Positions 1-8,258 of a stretch of 64,000 nucleotides of DNA are shown here, piece by piece. Within the stretch, counting starts at the first letter, position 1. The number at the start of each line of letters is the position of its first letter. The position numbers and the translations under genes were made by a program. Source of the DNA: Bacillota bacterium (GTDB taxonomy: Bacteria > Bacillota > Clostridia > Lachnospirales > Lachnospiraceae); the NCBI GenBank assembly GCA_023392535.1, contig JAEVYY010000019.1, forward strand, positions 62,001 to 126,000, read 5' to 3'. The notes beneath the pieces were generated by a model. It did not search any database. It had not been told where the DNA came from and worked only from the letters and a program-made list of their open reading frames with translations.

Positions 1-557
1 TTATATCGTCTTGCCTCTTCTATGATTGCATTGGTGGCCAATATGGTGATCTCTTCATTTGTATTATCCCAATATTGCAGGACTTGCATATCTTTATCCG
101 GAATCCCATAGATATTATCAGCCGTTGCTAGCGATTTTGAATAAAAGGGATTCACCGTTCCCGACAATGCAATTAATGCTATCATCGCTATTACATTACT
201 ATAAAACATATATTTTTTATGATTACTCTGATAAGAATCCGTAATTATTTTCGTTCCGGCATATGCAAGAATTCCTACTTCTGGTATGACCCACAATAGT
301 CTCCAATAATCAACGAACTCTGGCATCAATTCAATAATCAGCATTACAAGTACGGGGTTCCAAAGAATTGCAAATCCCAATACCCCGAACAGACATATTC
401 TTAGATCCCATTTATTTTTTGTATCTGTCTGGCAGCTCTTCTGTTTTAAATGACGTAGAGCTAAATATAGCAAAGCAATATATAATAATATTTCATATTT
501 CCCATAAACTCTTATGGTCTGATTCACATGAAGGATCAATGTTATGAATTTTTGCAT
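1..557 (-). CDS. Multi-span membrane protein, 3' end outside window
   Basis: The gene starts at an ATG at 557 and stays open to the window edge, giving 185 residues so far. A perfect Shine-Dalgarno sequence (GGGGAGG, six bases before the ATG) lies inside the 3' end of the preceding gene, so the 16-base overlap looks like translational coupling. Hydrophobic segments lie near residues 22-34, 50-75 and 115-135, and a short NPV motif precedes a YWRLLW motif. No catalytic motif is visible. It resembles the C-terminal part of large membrane proteins found in clostridial polysaccharide clusters (DUF6077-like, from memory and not verified). I infer a role with its upstream partner in building or moving a surface glycan. 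Confidence 0.6.
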   Translation of the reverse strand, partial: MQKFITLILHVNQTIRVYGKYEILLYIALLYLALRHLKQKSCQTDTKNKWDLRICLFGVLGFAILWNPVLVMLIIELMPEFVDYWRLLWVIPEVGILAYAGTKIITDSYQSNHKKYMFYSNVIAMIALIALSGTVNPFYSKSLATADNIYGIPDKDMQVLQYWDNTNEEITILATNAIIEEARRY

Positions 558-1567
558 ATCTTACCTCCCCTAGCCTTTGTACTCAAAAATACAAATAACG
601 AAATGATTCCCGTTAGGGCAAGGTATGTAATTCCCTTTTTTAAACTTACTAAAAAAAATACCGTAACGATACAAATTCCAACAGACAGCATCGAATAGAA
701 CTTCTGTTTTTTTAACAAAAGGAGTTGACTTATGATGAACGGTAAACTAATTGCCACCACAACAGTCTCGCCTGTCCATGCACAGTGAAAAATACGATAG
801 GATATCGTGGTAAATAGAAAATCTCCAAATAGCAATAGGGCACTATAAAACAAGATAAAAACAGTGATCTTAAATGAATCAGGCTTATCTTCCTCTGTCC
901 GGAATATCTGTTGCGCCAAATGCAAATAGACAAGATAGGATATCATCAGTATCCATATCGGAACGATCCTATATAGCAAAATACCAGGGTTCATTTGAAA
1001 AACACGGCATATAAATGTATAAAATAAAGGCAATGCCATAAATTTCCCCTGCATCGCAATCCCATTTACCGACATTTGACCGGTCATCGCGTTATTCATG
1101 TAAATTTCATTTGTTGTAAGTGTCGTCTGCACGATTTCCATAGTATTATCTTCTTGTACGATTGGTGAAAAATGAAAGCTTACCCCTATTTGTCCAATAA
1201 AGAGAAGTAATAAAAAAATGAGTAAAAACTTAGTCTGTGAATCTTGTTTTCTAATATAATTTATCCATGCAAAGGAAGGTCTTACACATTTATTTTTGCA
1301 AACGTACATTACCGCCACACAAATCAGTACTACTATTATGCTGAATAGAGCAACCAGCATTGAAAATGATAAATCTAATTTCATAGCAATAATTGCAACC
1401 CCTTCAAATATTAGTAATAATAGAAAAAAACCTGTTACATACGTAGCCGGAATGGATTTTCTTTTACTATTCACAAAAAAATCAATTGATTTTCCCAGTA
1501 AATAAGGGACTAATGCAAATACTGTGCAACATAAGGCTTGTAAGATTAATTGTAATATCATTGTCAT
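542..1567 (-). CDS. Integral membrane protein of the polysaccharide locus
   Basis: This is a 341-residue protein with about eight to ten predicted membrane segments, the first in residues 3-23. A loop rich in Thr, Asn and Met (about residues 140-175) probably faces outside. A later HCAWTGET motif, near residue 260, follows a DFLFTT segment. The start is one base after the formyltransferase stop, and the 3' end overlaps the next gene by 16 bases. All of this indicates a single transcript. The arrangement of membrane segments plus a polar loop recalls DUF6077-type or GT-C-like membrane proteins, but I see no certain glycosyltransferase motif. Its position after a deacetylase and a formyltransferase suggests work on a lipid-linked sugar; that is inference. 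Confidence 0.65.
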   Translation of the reverse strand: MTMILQLILQALCCTVFALVPYLLGKSIDFFVNSKRKSIPATYVTGFFLLLLIFEGVAIIAMKLDLSFSMLVALFSIIVVLICVAVMYVCKNKCVRPSFAWINYIRKQDSQTKFLLIFLLLLFIGQIGVSFHFSPIVQEDNTMEIVQTTLTTNEIYMNNAMTGQMSVNGIAMQGKFMALPLFYTFICRVFQMNPGILLYRIVPIWILMISYLVYLHLAQQIFRTEEDKPDSFKITVFILFYSALLLFGDFLFTTISYRIFHCAWTGETVVVAISLPFIISQLLLLKKQKFYSMLSVGICIVTVFFLVSLKKGITYLALTGIISLFVFLSTKARGGKICKNS

Positions 1568-1568
1568 A

Positions 1569-2330
1569 TTATTTTACACCATACTTTTTTTTATAAAATC
1601 GATATTCCCACAATGTAGGATGGGTCCGAAACATGGAAGGAAGGTCTACCCTATGAGTTTTGATGCCCTCACCCATAAAATCCTCAATTACTTTTATCAT
1701 ATCACACAATCCCAAAGCAAATTGCAAGTAAGGATATGTTATAAAATTATCCTCCGGAGTAACTGAAATAACAGACTGATAAATTACGCCTCCTGTATCA
1801 ATCCCTTCATCAATCAGATGTATGGTCACTCCACAATGATCCGGATCCTGATTAGCCAAAGCCCAATAACCGCCATGTACCCCTCGGTAGAAAGGCGTGA
1901 TTCCTGCATGCATATTAATAAAAGGTACTTCTACAGACTGTAAGACTTCTTTGCTGATAATTCTGGTCCCATGCACAATAACCATATCTGGTTTAAGTTC
2001 CTGCAAGCGCTTAATACAATTGGCATCATTAACACTTGTCACATTTATTATCTTTTCCTCCGGAATCGGAGAAGAATCCAGCTGATTTTCGCTTATAATT
2101 TGTTGAATTCTCTGGAAAGACCGGTGCTCCAGCTTTTTAGCAATCATGATCTTAAAAAGAATCTGTCCTACTACTTTTCTAATACCCATCTTTTTTATTC
2201 TTTTTTTTATCAAACGACTACGCGGAACGGGTTTTTCCATAAAAACGTTAGCGATATCATATGTTTTATCTAATCTATGATATAAAATATTTGCCTTATC
2301 TCCTTCCGTCGTCAAGATCACTATTCTCAT
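1569..2330 (-). CDS. Formyltransferase-family protein, probably sugar N-formyltransferase
   Basis: This 253-residue protein has the formyl-transferase fold of the Fmt/ArnA/PurN type, which moves a formyl group from 10-formyl-tetrahydrofolate to an amino group. The core is visible at about residues 138-182. It contains an INMHAG motif (Asn and His of the catalytic triad), then a PFYRG loop, then GVTIHLIDEGIDTG with the catalytic Asp. The protein is shorter than methionyl-tRNA formyltransferase (about 310 residues) and lacks its usual C-terminal domain, so a nucleotide-sugar or lipid-sugar substrate is more likely. It begins two bases after the polysaccharide deacetylase gene and is followed at once by two membrane proteins. 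The RBS is AAGGA about ten bases before the ATG. Confidence 0.8.
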   Translation of the reverse strand: MRIVILTTEGDKANILYHRLDKTYDIANVFMEKPVPRSRLIKKRIKKMGIRKVVGQILFKIMIAKKLEHRSFQRIQQIISENQLDSSPIPEEKIINVTSVNDANCIKRLQELKPDMVIVHGTRIISKEVLQSVEVPFINMHAGITPFYRGVHGGYWALANQDPDHCGVTIHLIDEGIDTGGVIYQSVISVTPEDNFITYPYLQFALGLCDMIKVIEDFMGEGIKTHRVDLPSMFRTHPTLWEYRFYKKKYGVK

Positions 2331-2331
2331 T

Positions 2332-3333
2332 TTAATCTATTCCTTCCTGCCTCAAGGATAAACGTATTTTTGCTACTTCTCCCATTGTGACCGATTTATA
2401 TTTGTATTTCTTCTGTAATAATTTGTAATAATCTAAAATTTTTTTTAAATTATCCATATTCTCCGTTTGATTATCACCAAAATTATGTGGATGCCACCAC
2501 AAATGAAATATTTTACCATATTTAGCAGCATACCTCATTTGTCTCTTAATCCTTGCAACCTTGATATTTTCTACCAGCGCTAGTTTTCTATGAAAGGGAC
2601 GCAGAAAACGACTGGATGGAATATTTACCACCCCATTCATCACTTTTAAATCTTCTAATTGATGGCAATGATTTCCAGATATATTGATGTAGCTGTCAAG
2701 CAGCCTAATTGCTCTCTTCGCTATATTTTCACCTGTACCTGTTGCCCGATACATCCAGCTTTCTTCATTTCCGCGTACCGCAGTTATTCCATATTTATCT
2801 AAGATACGCAAATAGGCGTCATTGAACTGATTTTTGGGAAATACAAAACTTTTTACGGTCGTACCATGGCTTTTAGCCATCCTCAAAGCAGCTTTCATAT
2901 CCTCCTCAAAAGCCTCTTCCTTTTGCCCCTGGCCCATACAATAATAATGTGAAAAAGTATGAGAAGCTAATTCCTGTCCTTCTGTCTCTTCAATTTTTTT
3001 TATAAGTGTTGGAGCATAATGAAGCGGATCCGTTAATTCATCTTCTCCTATCAAATCAATCTGTTCATAATTAGAAAAGTTTTTTTGTGTATAGTGCGGC
3101 AATATAGATGGCATAGCATCTAACCACTGTTCCTTGTTTTCTGCATATAGCATTCCTACGACCGCCCATGTAGCCTGTATGCCATATGTCTCAAAAAGCT
3201 GTAGCATTTTGGAAATGGCCATTCTTGCCCCTGTTGTGTTCTTGATCCAAAGGGCCAAATTAGTCCTGTCATTCATTCCGTATAAAAGCTCAAAATCAAG
3301 TGAAATTACAAAATATCCTATTTTATTTCCCAA
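2332..3333 (-). CDS. Polysaccharide deacetylase-family (NodB-fold) protein
   Basis: This 333-residue protein has the NodB metal-dependent deacetylase fold. The first motif is SLDFE near residue 11, a variant of the usual TFDD motif. The metal-binding motif SHTFSH follows near residue 125, and a WWHPHNF histidine motif sits near residue 280. No signal peptide is present, so it should act in the cytoplasm, unlike peptidoglycan deacetylases. The start codon is TTG, preceded by AAAGG about nine bases upstream; no in-frame ATG gives the full first strand. The next gene starts two bases downstream and encodes a formyltransferase. A NodB-fold enzyme also serves as deformylase (ArnD) in the aminoarabinose pathway, so the substrate could be an N-acyl or N-formyl sugar. 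Confidence 0.85.
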   Translation of the reverse strand: MGNKIGYFVISLDFELLYGMNDRTNLALWIKNTTGARMAISKMLQLFETYGIQATWAVVGMLYAENKEQWLDAMPSILPHYTQKNFSNYEQIDLIGEDELTDPLHYAPTLIKKIEETEGQELASHTFSHYYCMGQGQKEEAFEEDMKAALRMAKSHGTTVKSFVFPKNQFNDAYLRILDKYGITAVRGNEESWMYRATGTGENIAKRAIRLLDSYINISGNHCHQLEDLKVMNGVVNIPSSRFLRPFHRKLALVENIKVARIKRQMRYAAKYGKIFHLWWHPHNFGDNQTENMDNLKKILDYYKLLQKKYKYKSVTMGEVAKIRLSLRQEGID

Positions 3334-3405
3334 CTATTCTACCTTTCTTTATCACAAAAAATATTTCCTAATAAGTCTACCACAATATTCCTATAATTTA
3401 AACCC

Positions 3406-3441
3406 AAAAAGACGGGGGCAACCGCAAACCCCCGTCTTTTT
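3406..3441 (-). terminator. Intrinsic terminator of the GDP-fucose/Spo0A-like unit
   Basis: A 13-bp perfect stem (AAAAAGACGGGGG paired with CCCCCGTCTTTTT) with a short loop ends in a T-run on either strand. It starts 27 bases past the stop of the Spo0A-like gene and separates it from the deacetylase operon. It is the strongest terminator in the window. Confidence 0.9.
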
Positions 3442-3467
3442 CAGATATCCAACTACAAATTATACTG

Positions 3468-3845
3468 CTACGCTGTTAATTGAAAGTCCAATCTCACTTT
3501 ATCAGCAATCCGAGCTATGTATTCGCTATTGGTCGGTCTACCTTTCCCCGAATCGGTAGAATAACCAAATAATTCCTCAAATGCTTCTACATTACCTCTC
3601 GCCCACGATACTTCAATCGCATTGCGAATAGCTCTTTCTACTTTTTGATCTGTTGTGTGAAATCTTTTTGCTACTGTTGGATATAATAATTTCGTCACAC
3701 TGCTTACGGTTTCCATATCATCCTGAGAAATGATAATCGCTTCCCGTAAATAATGATATCCCCTAAGGTGTGCCGGAACTCCCATTTCCAACATAAGCCT
3801 TGTTACGTATTTCTCTAACTCTAATTTGTTTTTGTCTGCTACCAT
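3468..3845 (-). CDS. Free-standing Spo0A C-terminal DNA-binding domain protein
   Basis: At about 125 residues, almost the whole protein matches the effector domain of Spo0A, the master regulator of sporulation. Characteristic stretches are MGVPAHLRGYHYLREAI, KLLYPTVAKRF, VERAIRNAIEVSWARG and GRPTNSEYIARIADK. The phospho-receiver domain of normal Spo0A (about 130 residues, with its Asp) is absent. The upstream 114 bases do not encode it, so this is a short gene and not a visible frameshift of a full one. The ATG at 3845 has GGGGAG seven bases upstream; a TTG two codons earlier is too close to that site. It sits last in the gmd-fcl-manC direction, before a strong terminator. Its activity cannot be controlled by phosphorylation as in Spo0A, so level or partner binding would have to matter (inference). 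Confidence 0.88.
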   Translation of the reverse strand: MVADKNKLELEKYVTRLMLEMGVPAHLRGYHYLREAIIISQDDMETVSSVTKLLYPTVAKRFHTTDQKVERAIRNAIEVSWARGNVEAFEELFGYSTDSGKGRPTNSEYIARIADKVRLDFQLTA

Positions 3846-3948
3846 ATACAATCTCCCCTTTTATATACAACATCTCGCGGTTTCCACTATTTATAATAGC
3901 ATATAATATTAGAATTTACTGTTAAAAAACCGTTAAGAAATTCACTTT

Positions 3949-3955
3949 TTCAACA
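3949..3955 (-). promoter_or_regulatory. Possible 0A-like box (TGTTGAA)
   Basis: On the minus strand the sequence TTTTGTTGAAAAAG differs by one base in its core from the Spo0A box TGTCGAA. It lies about 105 bases upstream of the Spo0A-like gene, directly after the manC stop, and overlaps a small ACTTTT/AAAAGT inverted repeat. A seven-base near-match in AT-rich DNA can arise by chance, so this is only a candidate autoregulatory site. Confidence 0.25.
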
Positions 3956-3959
3956 AAAG

Positions 3960-5027
3960 TCATAAATATTCTGTCTTTCCTTGCTCATTTAGCCCTTCTA
4001 CAATCTTTTTTACATCCTGTGCCTTATCTTTATGACATACAAGAACAGCATCATCGGTTTCCACGATGATCAGATCTTCCACTCCTAACGCTGCTATCAA
4101 TTTATTTTTCGCATAGGAGATACAATTTTTTGTATCGATATGAATCTGCTCTCCATAAATAATGTTCCCATTTTCATCCGCATCGTATAATGCGCGAAGA
4201 GCATCCCAGCTTCCCACATCATTCCAGCCAAAGTTGCCTTCTACCACAAGTACGTCTTTGGATCGCTCCATAATACCATAGTCAATCGATATCTTCGGAA
4301 TGGTCGGGTAAACACGTTTCATGGTTTCCTCCTCATTCATAGTATTCATAGCGTCACCGATTTCGATCAGACATGCATATACATCTGGTAACAGTTCCTG
4401 AAAATGTCTAAGTATAGTAGAGGCCTTCCACAGAAACATACCACTATTCCATAGATAGTTACCTGTTTTTAAATAGGATTTGGCTGTTTTCACATCTGGT
4501 TTTTCTACAAATTCTTCTACTTTGGAATACATTTTATCCGTTTGTTTACAAAGTCTGATATATCCATATCCCGTCGAAGCATAGGTTGGTTTAATTCCTA
4601 TTGTCACAAGCTGATCCGTATTCTCTGCTGTCTTAATGGCATTTTCTATCACAATTCCAAAATTTTCAGATTCACTGATATAATGATCCGAGGGGAAAAT
4701 ACACATAATGCCATCCCCATATTTTTTCACGATTTCCATGGCAGCATAACCAATACACGCAGATGTGTTCCTTGCCGCCGGTTCCGCCAAAATATGATTT
4801 TTTTGGAGTCTGCCTTGCGTTGACTGGTACATAAGCTCTGCCTGAGTTACATTGGTTACTACAAAGATATTTTCTTTCGCAACGGATTCTGCAAGCCTGT
4901 CAATTGTCTCATTTACAAGAATATCCGTTCCTGTCAGATTCAAGAATTGTTTCGGTAAATCTTTACGACTCAAAGGCCAGAACCTAGTTCCTCCGCCCCC
5001 CGCCATAATTACACCGTATCTATTCAT
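3960..5027 (-). CDS. manC: Mannose-1-phosphate guanylyltransferase
   Basis: This enzyme makes GDP-mannose from mannose-1-phosphate and GTP. The nucleotidyltransferase signature GGGGTRFWPLSR lies at residues 10-21 and LPKQF follows. FPSDHYI (near residue 105) and VEKP (near 170) are also typical. It has 355 residues and lacks the C-terminal phosphomannose isomerase domain of long ManC proteins. The ATG at 5027 has AAGG eight bases upstream and begins with the normal MNRYGVIMAGG; a GTG at 5096 would overlap fcl and add an unlikely extension. It supplies substrate to the gmd and fcl products encoded just upstream, giving a complete GDP-mannose to GDP-L-fucose route. Phosphomannomutase is not in the window. 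Confidence 0.93.
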   Translation of the reverse strand: MNRYGVIMAGGGGTRFWPLSRKDLPKQFLNLTGTDILVNETIDRLAESVAKENIFVVTNVTQAELMYQSTQGRLQKNHILAEPAARNTSACIGYAAMEIVKKYGDGIMCIFPSDHYISESENFGIVIENAIKTAENTDQLVTIGIKPTYASTGYGYIRLCKQTDKMYSKVEEFVEKPDVKTAKSYLKTGNYLWNSGMFLWKASTILRHFQELLPDVYACLIEIGDAMNTMNEEETMKRVYPTIPKISIDYGIMERSKDVLVVEGNFGWNDVGSWDALRALYDADENGNIIYGEQIHIDTKNCISYAKNKLIAALGVEDLIIVETDDAVLVCHKDKAQDVKKIVEGLNEQGKTEYL

Positions 5028-5082
5028 ATGATTACCTTCATCTTCCCTATTGTATATTTCTTTCAAAGCGAAATTATTGATA

Positions 5083-6024
5083 TTACAATCTCGCACTTTC
5101 TACATTCTCTTTAAACCAGTCATATGCTAACTGCACCCCTTCTTCAAGATCCACTTTGTGATTCCATCCTAATCCATGCAGTTTTGACACATCTGTCAGT
5201 TTTCTGGGTGTACCATCTGGCATGTCTGTATTCCAGATGATCTTACCTTGATATCCAACGGTTCTCTGTACGGTTTCCGCCAATTGCCTAATCGTTACTT
5301 CCTTGCCTGTCCCGATATTTACATGCTGCTCTCCGCTATAATGCTCCAATAAAAATACACATGCATCGGCCATATCATCGACATATAGAAATTCTCTAAG
5401 TGGTGTCCCCGTTCCCCACAATTCCACGCTTGGCGAATCATTTTTTTGAGCTTCATGAAATTTCCGAATCATGGCAGGCATGACATGAGATCCACTTAAA
5501 TCATAATTGTCATTTGGCCCATAAAGGTTCGTCGGCATGCAACTGATAAAATCATCTCCATACTGTCGTTTGTAGAACTGACACATCTTAAGCCCTGAAA
5601 TTTTTGCAATGGCATATGCCTCATTGGTTTCTTCCAGAGGGCCAGTCAGCAAAGCATCTTCCGGTATGGGTTGCGGTGCCAGTTTAGGATAGATGCAAGT
5701 ACTGCCCAGGAACAGCAATTTTTTTACCTTAAAATCATGGCAGCACTTTATGACATTACATTGTATCTGCATATTTTCATAGGCGAATTCTGCGGGAGCT
5801 GTATTATTGGCATGGATACCACCTACTTTTGCTGCTGCCAACACCACGACATCCGGTCTTTCCTTTTCAAAGAAATTGCGCACCTGACTCTGATCTGTAA
5901 GATCCAACTCCTTATGGGTCTTCCCAAATACATTGGCGTATCCTCTTTCTTGTAAATTTTTGACGATCGCACTGCCTACTAATCCACGATGTCCGGCAAC
6001 ATATATTCTATCTTTTTTTTCCAT
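5083..6024 (-). CDS. fcl: GDP-L-fucose synthase
   Basis: This is a bifunctional epimerase/reductase that converts GDP-4-keto-6-deoxy-mannose to GDP-L-fucose with NADPH. It is a short-chain dehydrogenase-type protein of about 313 residues. The dinucleotide motif GHRGLVGSA is near residue 12, the active-site serine lies in LGSTCIYP near 109, and the catalytic pair is Tyr138/Lys142 (YAIAK). NLYGPNDNYD and GTGTPLREFLYVDDMA are family signatures. Two ATG codons lie in tandem; the second (6024) is better spaced from AAGGA. It sits 25 bases after gmd and 55 before manC, in one operon. Confidence 0.95.
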   Translation of the reverse strand: MEKKDRIYVAGHRGLVGSAIVKNLQERGYANVFGKTHKELDLTDQSQVRNFFEKERPDVVVLAAAKVGGIHANNTAPAEFAYENMQIQCNVIKCCHDFKVKKLLFLGSTCIYPKLAPQPIPEDALLTGPLEETNEAYAIAKISGLKMCQFYKRQYGDDFISCMPTNLYGPNDNYDLSGSHVMPAMIRKFHEAQKNDSPSVELWGTGTPLREFLYVDDMADACVFLLEHYSGEQHVNIGTGKEVTIRQLAETVQRTVGYQGKIIWNTDMPDGTPRKLTDVSKLHGLGWNHKVDLEEGVQLAYDWFKENVESARL

Positions 6025-6049
6025 CATTTATCCTTCTTCAATTATTTCA

Positions 6050-7114
6050 TTATTTTTTCTTTTTATAACTGCTTGTACAAATACCTGCAATGCTTTGCAA
6101 ATCGGAATCCATCATCATAGCTACCAGTTTCTTAAAGTCAACATCCCTCTTCCAACCAAGCTCCTTTTCTGCCTTTGAGGAATCACCCCATAAAAATTCC
6201 ACTTCAGCGGGACGGTAAAACTCAGGATTTACGTCCACCATTAGTTTTCCTGACTTGCTATCATATCCTTTTTCATTGACACCGGTACCTTCCCATCGGA
6301 TGGTAATACCAAGTTCTTCGAAAGCTGCCTCTACGAATTCCCTGACGGTATGAGTCTCATTGGTCGCAAGTACAAAATCTTCCGGCTTATCATGTTGTAA
6401 CATAAGCCACATTCCCTTTACATAATCACCTGCAAATCCCCAGTCGCGTTTTGCATTCATATTTCCAAGCGATAATTTTTCCTGCTTCCCAGCTATGATA
6501 TTGGCAATCGCTAATGTTATTTTTCTCGTAACAAAATTCTCTCCCCGTCTTGGTGATTCATGATTGAATAGAATACCGTTGCAGGCAAACATATTATAGG
6601 ACTCTCTGTAATTGACTGTAATCCAATAAGAGTAAAGTTTTGCTACTCCATAAGGACTCTTTGGATAAAATGGAGTCTTTTCACTCTGTGGAGCGGTTTC
6701 TGGGATCCCCCCAAACAACTCGGATGTGGAGGCCTGATAATATCTGCAATTTCCACCATTGATCCGTATCGCTTCTAACAATTTGAGTGTACTCGTCCCA
6801 GTCGCTTCTGCTGTATATTCCGGTACTTCAAAAGAAACCCCAACATGTGACTGAGCAGCAAGGTTGTAGACTTCTGTCGGTCTGATTTCCGCAATGATCC
6901 TCATTAAATTGCTGGAGTCGGTAGTATCCGCAAAATGGAGAAAGAACTTCACGTGATTGTAATCAGAATGAATGATGTGATCGATTCTGGCCGTATTGGT
7001 GATGCTGTGTCTACGTATCAACCCATGTACTTCATACCCCTTATCCAATAAAAACTCAGCGAGATAAGAACCATCTTGTCCTGTAATTCCTGTTATTAAT
7101 GCAATTTTATTCAT
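6050..7114 (-). CDS. gmd: GDP-mannose 4,6-dehydratase
   Basis: This enzyme catalyses the first step from GDP-mannose to GDP-L-fucose, forming GDP-4-keto-6-deoxy-mannose with bound NADP. It has 354 residues, the usual length. The Rossmann motif GITGQDGSYL lies at residues 9-18, a QASTSELFG motif follows at about 127-135, and Tyr155/Lys159 sit in SPYGVAK. RRHS and NHESPRRGENFVTRK are typical of the family. It is the first gene of the gmd-fcl-manC operon, with CAGGAG six to seven bases before the ATG. It is divergently oriented from an AraC-type regulator across a 235-base gap, making that regulator a candidate controller. Confidence 0.96.
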   Translation of the reverse strand: MNKIALITGITGQDGSYLAEFLLDKGYEVHGLIRRHSITNTARIDHIIHSDYNHVKFFLHFADTTDSSNLMRIIAEIRPTEVYNLAAQSHVGVSFEVPEYTAEATGTSTLKLLEAIRINGGNCRYYQASTSELFGGIPETAPQSEKTPFYPKSPYGVAKLYSYWITVNYRESYNMFACNGILFNHESPRRGENFVTRKITLAIANIIAGKQEKLSLGNMNAKRDWGFAGDYVKGMWLMLQHDKPEDFVLATNETHTVREFVEAAFEELGITIRWEGTGVNEKGYDSKSGKLMVDVNPEFYRPAEVEFLWGDSSKAEKELGWKRDVDFKKLVAMMMDSDLQSIAGICTSSYKKKK

Positions 7115-7349
7115 ATAAATACTCCTGACTATATATAATTTGTTTTATTTTGCGCTTTCCTATGTGAGTATACTACTGTATAATAAGTACATCAATCAAT
7201 AATATTGCCCAAAAACAGTAAATTATTGCTACACTTATTTGAATTCATCAATTTGCACAATTCAGGTTTTATGAAATGGATGTCTAACATAATTCATTCT
7301 TATTTCTAAGTATGAGCAAATTATCTGTGAAAAGGAGAAGAGCAAGAAA

Positions 7350-8186
7350 ATGGGTACATCACGATCTGACCGTATCCTGGCCACACCGACCGGGAATGCA
7401 AAGAATCACTTTTTATATATACAAGAGGTGGGAAGTCTGGAAAGCATTGAGCCGCATATCAGTACCCGGCAAAATTTGACTTCCTATTTATTTTTTATTG
7501 TCACATCCGGACGTGGTACACTCACTTATGGAAAACAGATTTTACCTTTGGAAGTAGGAGATTGTGTCTGGATTGACTGTCGGAAACAATATGCGCATGA
7601 GAGTAGTATTTCGCAGCCTTGGACATTGACTTGGGTACATTTTAATGGTAACCAGGCAGAATATTACTATCGTTACTTTCAGGAACAGGGAGGGCATTTT
7701 GTCTTTCGTCCATATGATATAACACCTTTCACAAACTGTATTTCCTCTATCTACCACATTCAAAAAGAACAGAGCCCTCTGATGGAGATGGAAACACACA
7801 AGTTCCTGACCGATCTGATCCTGCATTGCTTTCAGGAAAATAGATCAAATGATTTTGGCACAAATTCTATCCACAGTAAATTACAGCAGGTACAGACCTA
7901 TATAGAAGCACATGCATCCGAAAAAATTACTTTGGATCATTTATCTGAAATTTTTTTTATTAGTAAATATCATCTTTCCCGTGAATATAAAAGTACTTTC
8001 GGCATTACCATTGGTAATGCAATCAATAGCAGACGTATTTCCTGCGCCAAATCTCTCCTTCGATTTACAAAAGATCCAATTGAACAAATCTGTGTAGCCT
8101 CCGGATTTCAAGATTCTGCATATTTTATAAAAGTTTTCAAAAGAGCAGAAGGTATGACTCCTTTGGAATATCGAAAAAAATGGTAA
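7350..8186 (+). CDS. AraC-family transcriptional regulator
   Basis: This 278-residue protein has a cupin-like ligand domain (about residues 25-110, with GRGTLTYG and LEVGDCVWI) followed by a C-terminal pair of AraC helix-turn-helix motifs (about 180-278). The second motif shows the family pattern CVASGFQDSAYFIKVFKRAEGMTPLEYRKK. Such proteins usually bind a sugar or related small molecule and activate nearby promoters. It is read away from gmd, and the shared 235-base gap could hold operators for both. I see no certain binding site there. AAGGAG lies twelve bases before the ATG, longer than usual. The ligand is unknown. Confidence 0.9.
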   Translation: MGTSRSDRILATPTGNAKNHFLYIQEVGSLESIEPHISTRQNLTSYLFFIVTSGRGTLTYGKQILPLEVGDCVWIDCRKQYAHESSISQPWTLTWVHFNGNQAEYYYRYFQEQGGHFVFRPYDITPFTNCISSIYHIQKEQSPLMEMETHKFLTDLILHCFQENRSNDFGTNSIHSKLQQVQTYIEAHASEKITLDHLSEIFFISKYHLSREYKSTFGITIGNAINSRRISCAKSLLRFTKDPIEQICVASGFQDSAYFIKVFKRAEGMTPLEYRKKW

Positions 8187-8187
8187 G

Positions 8188-8216
8188 TTGTAATTTATAC
8201 GTTTATTCAGTATAAT
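8188..8216 (+). promoter_or_regulatory. Sigma-A-type promoter of the PAP2-like gene
   Basis: TTGTAA (-35) and TATAAT (-10) are separated by exactly 17 bases, beginning two bases after the AraC stop. A second TATAAT occurs near 8233. The start codon of the PAP2-like gene lies 43 bases past the first -10 box. This suggests that gene is transcribed separately from araC. Confidence 0.75.
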
Positions 8217-8258
8217 ATATATGTAGAAACAGTATAATAAACAGATTGGGGTCACAAC

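Noticed and set aside
542..557. Frameshift joining the first two membrane protein genes
   Set aside because: The second gene has a perfect Shine-Dalgarno and ATG within the overlap, so natural overlap is simpler.
5028..5096. GTG start giving manC 23 extra residues
   Set aside because: It would overlap fcl and precede the normal MNRYGVIMAGG start, which has its own RBS.
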